A DNA stretch of 64,000 nt from Lagopus muta (GCF_023343835.1 NC_064439.1:21089433-21153432), one strand, 5' to 3'; shown: positions 11,691 through 25,263, counted from the stretch's first letter. Notes: generated by a model not told the origin, from the letters alone. A program made the numbers and translations.

Positions 11691-14600
11691 TAATCTTCAT
11701 GGAGCTCCCATTTCTGATGGTTTCAATTTCTGTGTTATTGTAATATAACCAGGACCAACTAATTTTGCTTACCACCTTAAAATGGCCGAATGATAACTGG
11801 ACGTAAACAAGATATGAAGAAAAAAATGGAACAGAGGAAACGTTTAATGTTTTTCCTTAGAAGAAAGCTCAGTAGGAAACCCTATCTCTGAAGACTAAGA
11901 AGCAAGAGATTTTGGGAGAGGAGAGTTTGTCTCCCCTCCCTTCTGGGCTTGCACAGGAACCCTGAATGAGGGCTGCCTTGTCTCTGCTCCAGCAGCATTT
12001 ATCATCAGCAACTGCACCATACTATATCTACAACATAAGAAGCAGTTTCAAAGCTTTCTGATGGCAGACACCATCCTGGATCTTCTGGGGAAGATCAGAG
12101 CCAACGCTTGTGAGGGGAATTAGGCCTATGTATTTTATAGACAAAAACATCCTTTATTGTGTCCTTTGGCTGGCACTAGGCACTGTTCAAGAAAAAAGGA
12201 TCTTGATTTTGGGTTGATGTGTCCAAGAGGATGGTTATGTATCTGACTCTGGCAACCACTTTGGGTGCTTTTGAGAATTTACATTATCAGACATCTCCAC
12301 CTCCAGTGGATATGTGATTCAGAATAGTATCTGCGGCATTCAGTAATTCAAATGCAAATAGAAAGCTGCTGCATCTTGAAATAATGCTGGCTCAGAGATA
12401 GTTTGCTATGTCATTATACAGTTTGCTTAAAATAATTTAGTGAAATAATATCTCACGGTTGCATACAATTATTTTTGATTGCTTTCTTAAATGTGTTCAT
12501 AAAATTTTATAGTGCCCTTTCTACAACACCTACCATTTTCCTCACTGTTTAATGAATGATTCTGAGTTGCAGCACCTCCATCTTGTGGTAAACTTGAGAA
12601 ATAAATCTTTCTTAGTGCTATCTGCCAAAAAGTCCCTCTTAAAAAAAATATGGTAATAAAGATTTGTCCAGGTTTTAACTTGGCTCCAGGTGCTCCAGGA
12701 ATTTTACGTTAGTGGGATTTTCTCCCTGCCTCCATCTTGCAGCAGTCTGCTGGGACAGTCTTCTTAGGCCAAGCTGAAACCCTCATCCTTCCAAGCTGGC
12801 AGTGGGAGGACATCATCTTCCCCCAAGGAGTGAGGGAGGTACTGTGCTTCTTGAGAAGTGCTATCAGTTACTAGCAGTGTTTAGATATTGAGAATTTTAA
12901 AGGTGTATAAATACCTGCTGCAGCAGAAACTTTCAATCATCATAATTCTATTGCAATTATAAAGATGTTTTTCAAAGGTTAAACATTAGTTTTCCATTGC
13001 TGCTGTTGACTAGGAGCATGAATGCATTTGTATTTTGAGTTTGAAATAAAATTTTGTAATCTAAAGACAATCTGAAAAGTGAAGCTGTTTCAAACTCTAG
13101 AAAAGGCCCTTCAAGAATGGTAGTCTGAATGCTTGGCAGCTGGGATCCATATACTGGGCCTTCTGGTTTTCTGTCATTGAGATGCTGTGTGCTGTGATTG
13201 CAAAAAGTATTTAGCAGAGGTGCCAGCTAGATGCTAAGTAAGAAGCTGCTTCCAATTTCTACCTTGATAGTTTGAGATTTTGCTTATTCTGAAGTGTTCA
13301 AAGTGGCTTGCTACTCAAATGTGGTCTTGCAAGTGAAGAAGAAAGGGAATAGATCCCATCCATTGATCTCTTGGCTACAGTTGTGCTGGGGGAAAAGTAT
13401 GCTGTTAGCCTTTGCTGTCACAGGGGTACATTACTGGTTCAGTTCAGCTTTCTCTGCTAGGACCTCCTGGTCTTTTTTGGAGTTACAGTTTCCTTGCTGC
13501 AGGAAATTGATTTTGTCACTGTTGAACTTCACAGAACTCCTGTTGCCTGATTTTTCTGGTCTATCAAAGCCACTATGAATGGCAGCTCTATTTAGGGTTT
13601 AAAATAAGAAGTTGTACTTCATCTAGAGCAAGAATTATAACTGCACACAGTTTAAACATATAAATAGTTCTGTAACAAGCCGTCTAACATCCTTTCTCTG
13701 ACAATGGTCAGCAGAGAAAATTAATGTAAACCAAGCAAATTCTCATTTATTCTTGCTCTCTTATGAGCTACTAACTCTGTGAAACCTGTTGTGGAGACTC
13801 TAACTTTGAATGTGTGTTTGGACTTTTCAATAGCAGGAAGGGAAGTCAGCCCATTTGTATTTCCCTGACAATCCTCCCATAGCAATAAAGTCACAATCTA
13901 ATGATGGATTATACAGAGGAACTGTTTGTTTATTTGATTTAAGCTTGCATCCTCACAGTGTTTTTGTTATACTTAACTCATATTGGGAAGAAAATGGAAA
14001 AACTGGGAAGAATAATTCCCTTCTCAGCTTGCAAGCCATTTCACCTTTGCTTTTAGAGCAGAGGTGGTGTATGATTTTCTGTTTTGCTCTTCAGTGCTTT
14101 CTAGCACTAATATTTGACAGGAGTTTTTGGCTGTTGCTGTGCAATACATTGGCATTTTTAGATAATCCTGCCCAGGAACTTCAAAGTGTCTTCTGTGAGT
14201 GGCAAGAGGTAATTAACCATCATCGAGGATTTATAGTTGGTGATATTTTTCTCAAATGTGGTATTCTGTGTTTATTGACATTGAGTTTCTTCTGTCACTT
14301 TACTGCCGTGTCACCTGAAGATCATTCTGCAGTGTTATGCAGTCTGCCTGACTTTGGACTACTCTGAGTAATCCTGTATGGGGAATGGTATGTCATAATA
14401 AAGCCTTTATTGGCAGCAACGGATTTGGCTAAAAATCCCTTCCTTCAAAATCATAGGCTTGAAAGATGCTATCCTTAAACATAGCCTCTTACCTATAGCT
14501 GTATACCACAATCTTATTTCTGTAGTTCCTTCCGATTCTAGGGAGCCGGGGTTTTTAGAAAGCAAATCACAGTGTTATAGTTGGCATGAACGCTGTATTT

Positions 14601-17504
14601 CTGACAGCTGGGACATTCTTGCTTACCTGAATTCAGCATAGCTCCAACTATGGCTGCTGGCTTTGGGCTGCTCCTGTGTCAGCTCTTTTGACGTGGCAGC
14701 AACTTCCAAAACTACCCTGAAGGACACAGACTCGTGGCTTGTGTAATGTGCATCCATGTACCCATGGCTACTCCCACATTCACAGGTGGTTGCTGCCCAC
14801 TTCCCCTTCCACAGTTGTACATTCTCTTTGTCGCAGCACTGTTATGCTAAGTCCTGGTCAATTGAACCTACCTGAAATCCAAACTGTGCTCCTGGAGTGA
14901 CCCCTAAAGAACCACCAGAGTATCTCAAGAAGGCTGGTAATATTTATGAAGAATGAAGTGATGTGAGATTCAGAAAAAGAAGAATATTCCACTAGGAGTT
15001 TCAAATTCCTAGAGTATTCCAAGATGCAAGGGTTTTCATGGATTAACAATAGAAACTGATAATACACTTGATGTACATTTTGCTGTCAGTGGGTGTCTTG
15101 TATGTCAGCCATACCAATGGCTTTTTGTAGATTTTTATATTCAGGCTCTGGAGAAAATGGATTCAGTATTGTAGCTGGATCAGGATTTTCTGTCTTTCTA
15201 AACTCATGGCAGCACGAGGACCCTTTGGACAGGGACTCTCCTCGAGCACGTAGAGACATGAAAAGAAGATGAGAAGGAATTGTTTGTTTATTTTTGGAAT
15301 TAATGTTTACAGGTTTGCAGAGTGTATTGACACAGCTTTCAGAATACACTTTAGCTCTATGCTGAAAGCAAAAGGGAATCCTTGTACAAACCTACTGCTT
15401 ATTGCTGGATTGTCTCCCAGCTGCAGAGCTGCTTTCCTATAGGAACTCCAGTTCTATAAATAGCTATATACACACATACATGTCAAATGTTTTATATATA
15501 TAAAATGTGATAGGTACACATGTATATGTGAGCAATCCTTCTCAAAAAAATGAAAAAAGTTCAAAGCAAAGAAAATCTGAAGACATATGTGTGTGGAATT
15601 AGACAAAAGGACTTAATTTAGCCTTTCATTTCATTTCAGCAAGGTGTACAGAAAAACAGAAAGTATGAAACATTGACCATGAAAGTTGATGGTGATACAC
15701 AATGCATTCATTGTATGTTCTATAAGGATCCCTTTTACACTGATACTTCAAATTAGCATTTAAAGGATGAAATATAAACTGCTAATATCTGTACCTCATT
15801 TTATGCCTGTGTTAGTTTTGAGAACAATTTGATGAATGAAAATCATAATAAAGAAAATTGTATGTTTGCCTGTAAACACTGAGTGGACTCCAATTACCAG
15901 ATCCTAATCTCTGTCCATCTGCTTTTACCTATACATTAGGTGTGAAAAAGCTCTGTCAATGCTGTGGCAAAACAGAGACTTTAATAGTAAAATAAGCAAT
16001 AATTTCCCTGTCATATTTTCCCTATTTTTAAAAGTCAATTTCCCTAAAATCAATTTGTTGTATACCTGAATCCTTACAGAATTTTGCAGTATTTTGATAA
16101 GTGGTAACAATAAAAAAAAAAAGAAAAAAAGAGTATATCTCATTCAAAACAAATAAATTCTTGCCCATCTACATGAGTTTGACAAAATGTTTGTTTCCCT
16201 TGCTTTGTCACCTCAGGTTCAATGCTTCCTGCATGTATAATTAAAAAAATAAATAAACACCAATATCAACATTTTAAGAATTACTTAATCGAACTCTGCA
16301 TATAAATTGTTTTCTCTCATAGAAGTTAGATTTTACCACGAGGCATTAAAATGTAGCACACAATTTCATGTCTTGAATTCATTCATGCTTAATCTCTGGG
16401 TTTGCATAAATTAAATATATAACATCAAATCTTGTGAGTGTTAAATATCTGGAATTTATCTGGAGATCAATTAATGTTCTAACATTTCTGTCTCCCCAAG
16501 AGAAGCATCGGGCAATCAGTCTGGAAAACTATTATCTGTTTCTACCCTTTAAGTCATATTTCATATTTTAATTCTAGATTTACATATGTATTTGTATCAT
16601 ACTTTGCTCTTTAAATTATAAGATATAAACGGAAGTATACTGGTGGGGATTTAGGGAGGCAAAGCAAAAATATTGATTGTTTACTCTTAATCTTTTCTTA
16701 AACAATTTTGTCTCCTAATAGGCAATGCTTTCGGTATTATTCAGCAGTCTTTGGCTCACTTTCCCCTTATAATTATATCTGTTTCCCATTTTAAAAGAAT
16801 TCCTCATCCCAAGCCAGTCCATTATTTCTAGAATTTGTAGAAAGGTTAGTGAGTCTCTAGAGTTGTGATTACTTTTTCTAGCTGACATTTATTGATCTCA
16901 TTACCTTCGTGCTCATATTTCAAAAACTTTTTTTTACATTTTGTTACCATTTCAAAGATGACAGAAATGCTGCAGTGCTCACTGTATTAGAACTGCATGT
17001 AATTAAAATTTGTACTCTGTGTTTCATCGGAACTTCACTGTCAAAACCTCAGCATGTGTTGTTTACAAATTAGATTGTTATAATTAGAACATAAAATGAC
17101 TGCAAAAATAGAGGCTAAATTTAAATTTGAAACAAACATCTATTTTATTTCTGCACAGAAAACAGTGACATTTTTGGCCATAAGCAAGTTGTTAAAATGA
17201 CATACCTCAGATGAAATCAGATGAAATATATACCTATGTACATGTCAGCAAGCCTGTGAACAACTTCAGCACACTATAGGAGATACGGTGGAGGGCAGGG
17301 GCTACGGAGTTCTGTGCTAACCTTTTATTTGAGAGCGAATTTCACCTTTTTCTTTTATTGCATGTTTCCTTTTTCTGTTGTTAATTACTGGAATTTAAGT
17401 AATTAAAATGGCATTCCCATTTTTTTCTTACAGTTTAAATATATTTTGCAAACATTTGTAACAACAACAGAAAAAAGATACTGTATGGTGCAGTTGATAC
17501 AAAC
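11691..17504. other. Intergenic, one long chance-like frame
   Basis: AT-rich DNA. The longest frame outside the CpG island lies here (13855-14367, TTG start; from the first ATG 14071-14367, 98 codons, hydrophobic), followed by AATAAA at 14397-14402. No family is recognised and one such frame is near chance expectation for this much sequence. 15465-15530 is an AT-rich alternating tract (TATATA/ACACAT). Confidence 0.5.
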
Positions 17505-18083
17505 AGGGGATGCCATCCAGAAGGACCTTCACAAACTTGAAGTGTGGCCCGTGTAAACCTAATGATGTTCAGCAAAGCCAAATGCATGGTGTTGGACTTG
17601 AGTTGGTGCAATCCTAAATATGTATTCAGACTGGGAGAAGAGCTCCTCAACAGTAGCCCTGCAGAGAAGGACTTAGGAGTCCTGGTAGACTTGAGCCAGC
17701 TGTGTGCACTTGCAGCCCAGAAGGTCAACCGTATCCTGGGCTCCATCAGAAGAGGGGTGACCAGCAGGGGAGGGAGGTGATTGTTCCTCTCTACCTTGCC
17801 CTTATGAAACCCCATTTAGAGTAGAGTCTACTCCTCTTAGAGTAGAGGCTCCAGGCCTGGGGCCCCTAGCACAAAGAAAGGTGTGGAAGTGTTGGAACGG
17901 GTGTAGAGGAAGGCCATGACAATACCTGGAGAGCTGGAGCACCTCCCCTATGAAGACATGCTGAGGGAGCTGGGCTTTTTCAGTCTGGAAAACAGAAGGT
18001 TCTGGAGAGACCTCCAACAGGGGTTGGAACTAGATGATCTTTGAGGCCCTTTTTGTGATTCTGTGATTACTATGATTCTATAA
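17505..18083 (+). mobile_element. CR1 LINE fragment with ORF2 C-terminal remnant and internal deletion
   Basis: The longest CR1 piece in the window. It covers the end of ORF2: the translated 17544-17780 stretch contains KDLGVLVD and [14 protein letters not shown], typical of the region following the CR1 reverse transcriptase. It continues through GAGCACCTCCCCTATGAAGAC into AGTCTGGAAAACAGAAGG. Near 18015-18020 it jumps from CTGGAGAGACCTCC directly to AGGGGTTGGAACTAGATGATC, so about a couple of hundred bases present in normal copies are missing. It ends in ATTCTGTGATT-type terminal repeats. Confidence 0.92.
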
Positions 18084-21000
18084 TACACTGAAAAAAACTC
18101 TCAGCATGCTTGTCTGAAGTAGAGGAAGTATGTTGGTTCTTGTCTTAAAAAGCACTATTATTTCATTATTATTTCATGGACAACTAATAATGGAAAGGAG
18201 TGTTTGCTCAGTAAACAGCTGAACTCCAAAGGATATCAGCTGACAAGTGCTGCTGTTTGAAATTTTTCCTGTGCCTCTCGTATCTTTCTTTGTAAAGTCT
18301 TTTTAAAGGTTTTCTGGTTTTTACTGTGGACAGGTGATGAAATGTTGGCAACAGCATACATACAGAGCTAACAAGGTGATCTTGTTGTGTTGCATAATAA
18401 ATACTTCCATGGAAACATGTAGATCTGAGATAGTACAGTGGTTTAATGGATGTGAATGTCTCAGACTTGAGTTCTATACTACTTTGCTGAAGACTGCAAA
18501 ATTACCTCCCTCTCATTGTTTCCTAACAAAAAATAAAAATTGTCATTTCACTGGAGTGGGAAAAACAGAGAACAAGATGGACAGGAAATAAATCAGGTGC
18601 TAACATTTTAAGCATATATATGTACACACAGATGTATTTCTACATCATTCATGTATCTGCTCTAATATGTAGACAATGAATACATATTTATGCATACATT
18701 TAAAAATAGTATTTATATAATAGATTTATGTGTGTATATAGATAATATACACAAAACAAATGCCGTTTTATCCCCCAGCATTTCAGCAGGCTTTACATTC
18801 AATTATTTCTTTTTCTGTTCATTCTGAAGGGTTACTTTCTCCTAGCCATTCTGCATCTAGAAGGGCTCAGTGAACTGCCATCCTAAGTGGTCCTCTCCAT
18901 CAGAAAATGTCTGTAGTTACTTGCTGCTCCTTGTGATGCACATGCATGAAGTTCCCAGCTCAGTGATATTTATACAACTTGTGTGACATCTCAAGCATTC
19001 CTCAGCCCTCTCTTTTCCCAAGCTGAATTCTCTTTACTTTTTATTTCTCTTTACTACTTTTTACAAAGTAGTGTGAAATCTTCTATTACTAACTTGGCTT
19101 GAGAGTCCATTAGCCAGAGAAAAAATGATAATAATGTGCTGATGATATATGGATGTCTTATGGAAAAGCTAGTGCAAGACAAAGAGTGTGATTTTGACTT
19201 GTCAGGCTGAATTTGTCCATGGAATTCCTGCAGGTGCACAACTAGTACAGACGTGTGTTCCTTGAGGAACAAATAAATGACCTTGGAGATCACGCTAGGG
19301 AGAAGGAAACACCTTAGATTGCCAGTGGTTAAATATATGCAGTGAAAGTTGTTTTTGCTCTTCCTTTGCAAGAGGGATCCTCTTCTGTTACCAGTCTGTT
19401 TAACTATGGCCTTTGGATCACTATAGCCTTTGGATCACTTCTCAAGGAAAACAAGTATTAGTAGGAAAAATGATTCACATATGTGGTTATGTTGGTTATT
19501 GAAGTTAGTGATTCTGTGGATGAAATATACTCCCACAGCCTCACTGTCTGTCTGTAGATAACATGGCTATTGATGGAGAGATTAAACAATATTTTCCTTC
19601 TCTTTACATCCTTTTAAGTCATTTGGGAATAGCAGTTCTCTATTTAACATTCAGCTCTAGTTCCTAATAATAAAAAGCAATAACTTTATTCAACTTCTGG
19701 ATATTAAGGCCACTAGCACATACAGTGCTCAGCCCAGGAGATCAGCCTGATGACCATCAGTGAGCAATGGAAAATGTGTGTAAACACTCCAGTGAATGCC
19801 CATCAAGTAATTAAAGTTTTGGTGAGATTTATCAAGTAAGTAAATGTAATAAAATGATATGACTTGGAATGCAAACCATGTTCTTCCTTCAGAAAGAGAT
19901 TGATGTATTAAATATTTATGTAAGCATAATAAATTGGCAACTGTATGAAAACACTGTAACACCTTCATCTCTTTCAAGTATCACCTTTCTTGAAAAAAGG
20001 ATTTGCTACAAAGATAGAATTGGAGTTCTGCTATGTAATTTTCATATCAGCAGCTACTTGACATTATTCTTTCTATGTCCATCCTTAATTATGTAGAGAA
20101 TGCAGCTAACAGTAGGGAGAAACCAGATAATGAATGAAATGAAAGATGCCTTTACATTATTGTTTATGCTCTGAAACTATTGAGCCTCAGTTAATACAGA
20201 ATTAAAGTCTTATTAATTCAATTAATTTATTAACTTAAGTGAATGACGTGTCCAGAAACCTCCTGAAAACAAAGATTTCTAGCATATTTTTAACTGATTA
20301 TGAAATCATCAATCTTCCTCAACATCTCTTAGTAGGAATTAACATTAATCAAGTAGCTCTCCCAATAACTCCGAGGTAAACATTATATATTGCCTCTTTT
20401 TAGCAATAGAGAAAGTAATACAGAGAGGTTGCTGAATGTCACATGAGAGATATACCAAAGAAATGTTAGAGTAAAGATGAATTATTTGAATGAGATTCTT
20501 GTTCAACTATATGACTTTCTTAAAGTCAGTAGAGCGTGGGCTCATACAAAAAAATAGGGCATGATTTACCACTCTTCACTGATGTATACACACGCACTTT
20601 GGTTTGCTCATCATGAAGACTGCTTTATTTGTTGGCTATTCAGTTATCAGCAAGATGCAATATATAAAGTGATTATTCAGCACTGAGACATTCCAAAAAG
20701 CTCCATCCAAAATAAAATGATGCCATTGATTCTATATGAACTAGAGAGTAGAGTAACTTAGCCATCAGCGCTTCAAGCGTATAAAACTCGACAGATTCAA
20801 GTTTCGTGTAATAGAAAGCTGCTTACATAAGTGATTCATAAGAGGAATGTAACTACTATTTAGATAAAAAGAGGCAGATTGGGATTAAAAAAGTCGGGAT
20901 AAGTACTTCAAGTCAAATAAAATAAGAAAGGACTAAAAGAATCTAAATTAATTCAAGAAATAAAGACGGATATAATGAAGAATTTAGCAAACCTTACTTC

Positions 21001-21496
21001 AGGAAAAGTGCAATTGGTACCACTAATGATGCAGGAAGAAAACCAACAAAATTTGAAGATTTGAAGATGCCATTTCACTGAAAGCAAAACAGACAAGTTT
21101 TACACAAGACAGCTCACCTTTTGTTTTTGTATTTGCCTGGAACTCCAAATAAGTATCGAACTTTACAAAATGTTCCCCAAACAAAATGTTCCGAAAATGT
21201 TCTCTGCAGTGAGAAAAAAAATCAAATTTTCAACAGCGATGAGCATCATTCTAATTTACAAAGAATTAAGACATACTATATTGGATTATGTCTTTAGGTG
21301 GAATAATAAGACATTTAATGTAACACTGTTCTCTAGGTTTTTGTAAGAGTTTATGGCTGTATTCAGACACATTTAACTAAATGTTTCTAGAGAAACTGAT
21401 TTTTGACTTCAAGAACTGTCATCAGTCAGCAAGGCAGGAGTTTATTTCTCACCTGAAGGAACCAGATATAGTTTTGTACCACGAGAATGGAGATAA
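18084..21496. other. Intergenic, nothing recognised
   Basis: AT-rich DNA between two CR1 copies, with a TATATG/TACACA-rich stretch around 18610-18750. Short frames (18334-18591, 19054-19371, 19729-20096) have no recognisable features. Confidence 0.55.
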
Positions 21497-21656
21497 TAGA
21501 ATCATAGAATCATAGTATGCATAGAATCATAGTCATAGTTTGGGTTGGAAGAGACCTTAAAGTTCACCCAGTCCCAACCCTTGGTATGGACAAGGCTGCC
21601 ACCCACTCAATCAGGCTGCCCAGGCCCCATCCAGTCTGGTGTTGAGCGCCTCTGGA
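21497..21656 (-). mobile_element. CR1 LINE 3' fragment
   Basis: Reverse-strand CR1 end: the + strand shows AATCATAGAATCATAG repeats (partly reduplicated), GGGTTGGAAGAGACCTTAAAG and GCTGCCCAGGCCCCATCCAG. It is severely 5'-truncated and lies in the intergenic flank about 3 kb upstream of the CpG island. Confidence 0.92.
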
Positions 21657-24599
21657 TCTATCTGAAGACTGACCACTGTAGCTCTATTTCTGGCATGTTG
21701 TGTTCACATTGCAGCATGGGATAGACAAACTGGACACAGACAATTATGTAGTTTAAGCAATTATAATCCAAAGATCTTTTTATATTGCCAGGAGTTGATT
21801 TATAGCTTTAAAATCTCCATTACATCTGAAGAGAATATATGCTGTAAAGCTATGCTAAGACATTGCTGCTAAATGTCAGGAACCTCATTGTGTATTCTTA
21901 TACCCAGACTGTCTTGCCAAGAAGTTCTCACTTACTCAGGAAGTCCTCTTGCAAAAAAACACATCAGCATCAGGGGGTGTTCTTCCTTTAGGTTCATTTG
22001 GGTTCTGTTAAACTACCTCTGCAAGAACAACCAGACTGTGAAGCAGGATTCAAGCTGTGCATCTACACACCCTCTGTTCCTGTTTGATTGCTATAGTACA
22101 ATTTGCAGAGGTGTGGTACCAAGAGATATTCTTTGTGCTCTTTGAGTTTTCTCATGTTTGGAGGCATGAGGAAGGATGTCTTTGTTCTTTCTAAGCACAA
22201 TTAGGGATTGAGAAAAAACTCAATCTGGGGCTCTCAGGCCTGAGGAGCAATCATGTTGGCATCCAGCAAATCATGATAACTGGAGGCTTTACCTGTACAG
22301 GAGATAATATCAGAACGATGGAATTTGTGCACGAATGGTACTTGTATCAGGAGCAATCCTTGAAATAAAATTTAAATGAAATTCACAGTGTAGACAGAGT
22401 TTTAAGTCTATATCTACAATGTGCTGTCTAAAGCCAAAAAGAAACACATGAATTAGCTCAACCACTAAAAGTAATGTGATTATATTAATATCATTCTCTG
22501 CTGCATGATTTTCAGATTATATTTGTATGTCAGAAGCAGTGGCTCTAGAGCTAGACTGGGTATTTCAATTTGACACCACATTGTGCAATGAGAACAATCC
22601 CTACAGAGAATAATAAGAAAAAGCTTACAGACTTTTTGGGGGCAATAAATGCTAAGTAATCTTCATTAGTGGCAAAAACGTGTTTAAACTGAGGGGATAG
22701 ATGAACTGGAGAACATTTAATTAGTCTAATCATCATTTGTAAGTGATAGCTGACCTGCTTCTCTACTTACTGGCATCTTGAAAAGTCAGTAACACTTCTG
22801 CAAAGATATGGTCATTTTCTAAATGGTAGTATTTTACATCCACTGTGCTCAGATGAAAATTGCCTTATGAGATCTGAGGCAGTGGAGGATTGAATCCAGC
22901 TGAAACTACAAACAGTTCATTCATATTTGCACATGACTTCTGGTGAGAGAGAAGAAGGTGCGGCTTCTCCAGAGACTTGGGGAGATACTCAGGGAGTGTT
23001 ATAATTATTTCACTGTTCCATTTGACAACTCTTAATCTCATTTTCTGAGGCTTGTGTTCTACGGATTGTTTATAAATTAGATTGGTGGTCATAGTAGCTA
23101 TTCCCCTGAGTTGGCAAAATGACACGAGCCTAAAATAACTTCTACTTTTCACAGCAGAGTCAATTGAGCACATCATCCTTCTCAGCAGGATAAAATGGGT
23201 ACTGTGCAGTTTATTCTGGGGCAAATCATTTCCTTTTCATACAGTCTTAGTAAATGAACTATGTAAGACTGTATGAGTTTAAGGAGTAAAGTACTGTCCT
23301 TAGACTACAATGAAGCTCTTGCAGAGTTTTGGCTTTTGTTGCAGCTTCTCTGCAGATGATGCATGCTGGCCAGCCACACTGTGATGTGGATGCTCTGTAG
23401 AAGATGTAGGACAAAAGAAGCTCTAAGGAATAGAGGAATTTCTGTGTCTCTTCACAACAGAAGAGGAAATGACGCCTCTCTGAACGTTGTTTGGGTGGGA
23501 TGTAAACTCTCTCTTTCTGTTCTGCAGCATATGAAAGCAAAGTTTTGGAAAGTTTGTGGTGCTGTCAGAGAGTAAAGATGTTGGTGTTTTATTTCCAGAA
23601 CTGCATGTTCACTATGGAGTCAGAAAATCAAGCTGCAGGCCCAAAGAAATCTGAAGTTAATACTATAACCTTTAACAGGATCATGAAGGAGGAATTTCAG
23701 AAAGAAATTTGTAGTTAACAAAGTCTGTAAATGATATGCCAACAAAGCTAAATTTCAAGCCATTCCCTTGCAGGACTTGTGGGAGGAAATAATCATAACA
23801 GCTCATCTCTGCCCCCAAATTAACAGCTGTGAACTTTTTTCGGTACGGTGGTGTAATTTCCAAGAAGTCAGTTTTCATCATGACTTACTTGAGAAAAGCC
23901 CTGCACATATCTGCTATAGGTAGGGCACTGTTTCTGGGCCACAGAGCCTGACTATGCTGAGCTATGTGACTATTCTGTCTTCCTCTACCGTTGCCTTTAG
24001 CAGTGAGTCCACAGCACAGCTACACATTACCTCCTGTTTATTTTACACCTGTTTTCTCAATTTAAACCCTTCACACAGTTGTGGGTCTCCTCTCCTCTCC
24101 TCTCCTCCGTTTTCTTTTTCTTTTTCTAATGTTGGAAATCTGTCATATATAGTTAATAAAGAATCTTCTCAATATGCTACTCCCACCTTGGGTTATTCTA
24201 ACTTCATATGCATTTCTTTTCTCTGTAACATCATACAGTTATTCATTAAGTATGCAATAATAGATTTGATTATTGACATATGTGTACATACACACATCAT
24301 GAAATTTTATATAGTATGTAAAGCATTCTATACTTAGGCTGTACAGTACTATGTTACATATACAGCCAAAAGGTGACATTTGATTTGTCATGACCTTTTT
24401 ATCTATATAGTTCAGAAGCTTGTGAGACATTTCCTTTTTAATTTAAATTTATGTTAAGTTTATAGGAAGACTGCTCTTTTGAGATTAAAATTAGTTGCGT
24501 TCACTAAATAGCTGAAAACACAGGCTTTCCCAGGTTGAAACGAAGGATCTGAAATGGTTGTTATCTGCAGCTTCGAGTAATCTACTTGGAAGAAATAAA
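21657..24599. other. Intergenic, approach to the CpG island
   Basis: Several 60-127 codon frames on both strands (for example 22865-23224 and 23954-24337), none resembling a known family; the last is Ser-rich across the (TCTCC)n tract. Distal promoter elements are possible but not identifiable by eye. Confidence 0.55.
24086..24108 (+). repeat. (TCTCC)n microsatellite
   Basis: Four full TCTCC units plus TCC, followed by T-rich sequence, about 500 bp before the CpG island shoulder. Confidence 0.9.
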
Positions 24600-24945
24600 A
24601 GATCTGCAGGTGACTGACCGCCGGGTGATTTATCGACTTACTTTTATCGACTTAGTAAGTAACAGAGCAGAGACGATACCTGTGACCTGCTGAAAAGGAG
24701 CTGAGCTTGCACTGCCAGCCCTGAGCGCACAGCGCTGCGCCTCTTGCAGGAGGAACAACCTGTTTCAGCGCTGAGCGCTCGAGGCATGTCCTACTCGCAG
24801 TTCCCCGCACATCACTTAGGTCACAAGCCGCATCGTATACCCGAGCGCTGTGGGGATAGGTAAAGCCAGAAGTTGGGGTGCAGCACATTGACCAGCCGCG
24901 GGCTGCCCGGCCGGCTACCGGCTCCGTGCTGCGGGGCGGCGGGGC

Positions 24946-24953
24946 TCACGTGA
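24946..24953. promoter_or_regulatory. Palindromic E-box TCACGTGA
   Basis: TCACGTGA is a perfect 8-bp palindrome with a CACGTG core, the type bound by USF, MITF/TFE and MYC/MAX family bHLH-zip proteins. It lies in the CpG island about 700 bp upstream of the coding ATG, next to a GGGGCGG GC box at 24933-24939. Binding is inferred from the motif only. Confidence 0.5.
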
Positions 24954-25141
24954 GGGCCGGGAGAGAGGCGGCCGAGGGGATGGGAAGGGCGGCAGGGAAC
25001 AGGACGTGGTGCTCCCGGCATTGGCAAAGTTGGGCGAGGAGAGGGAGAAGGGGGAGGAAGAGGGTCCCCTTACCCGTCGGATCGCAGGGCTCGGGCACAG
25101 CTCCCCGCGCCCGCCAGCCCCCGGCCGGCTCGACCCCTCCT

Positions 25142-25170
25142 CCGCCCCCGCCCCGCGCCGCCCCCGCCCG
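25142..25170 (-). promoter_or_regulatory. GC-box cluster (SP/KLF-type)
   Basis: A run of CCGCCCCCGCCCC-type repeats gives several overlapping GC boxes read on the minus strand. It lies 470-500 bp upstream of the ZNF804B ATG, in the densest part of the island, and could be a core promoter element for the gene or for divergent transcription. A further GC box, GGGGCGGGGG, lies just inside intron 1 at 25803-25812. Confidence 0.5.
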
Positions 25171-25182
25171 CCGCCGGCGGAG

Positions 25183-25188
25183 GTGAGT
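25183..25188 (+). other. Strong splice-donor-like site in the leader
   Basis: GGAG|GTGAGT matches the vertebrate 5' splice-site consensus essentially perfectly, better than the exon 1 donor at 25750 (CCG|GTAACT). It could end a non-coding alternative first exon. A weak acceptor-like sequence (pyrimidine-rich, ending GCCGCCAG at 25412) lies downstream and could define a 5' UTR intron. Use is unproven. Confidence 0.3.
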
Positions 25189-25263
25189 GAGGCGCGGCGC
25201 CGGCTGCGGCACGGCAAGGCACGACGCGGGGTTGCAGGCAGCGGGCGGCCGGAGGGAAGAGCC

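Noticed and set aside
11409..11693. Four overlapping frames around 11.4-11.7 kb
   Set aside because: They are shadows or fragments of the mariner derivative; only the minus-strand transposase start has meaning.
17435..17815. 126-codon minus-strand frame
   Set aside because: Shadow of the sense CR1 ORF2 remnant in the same place.
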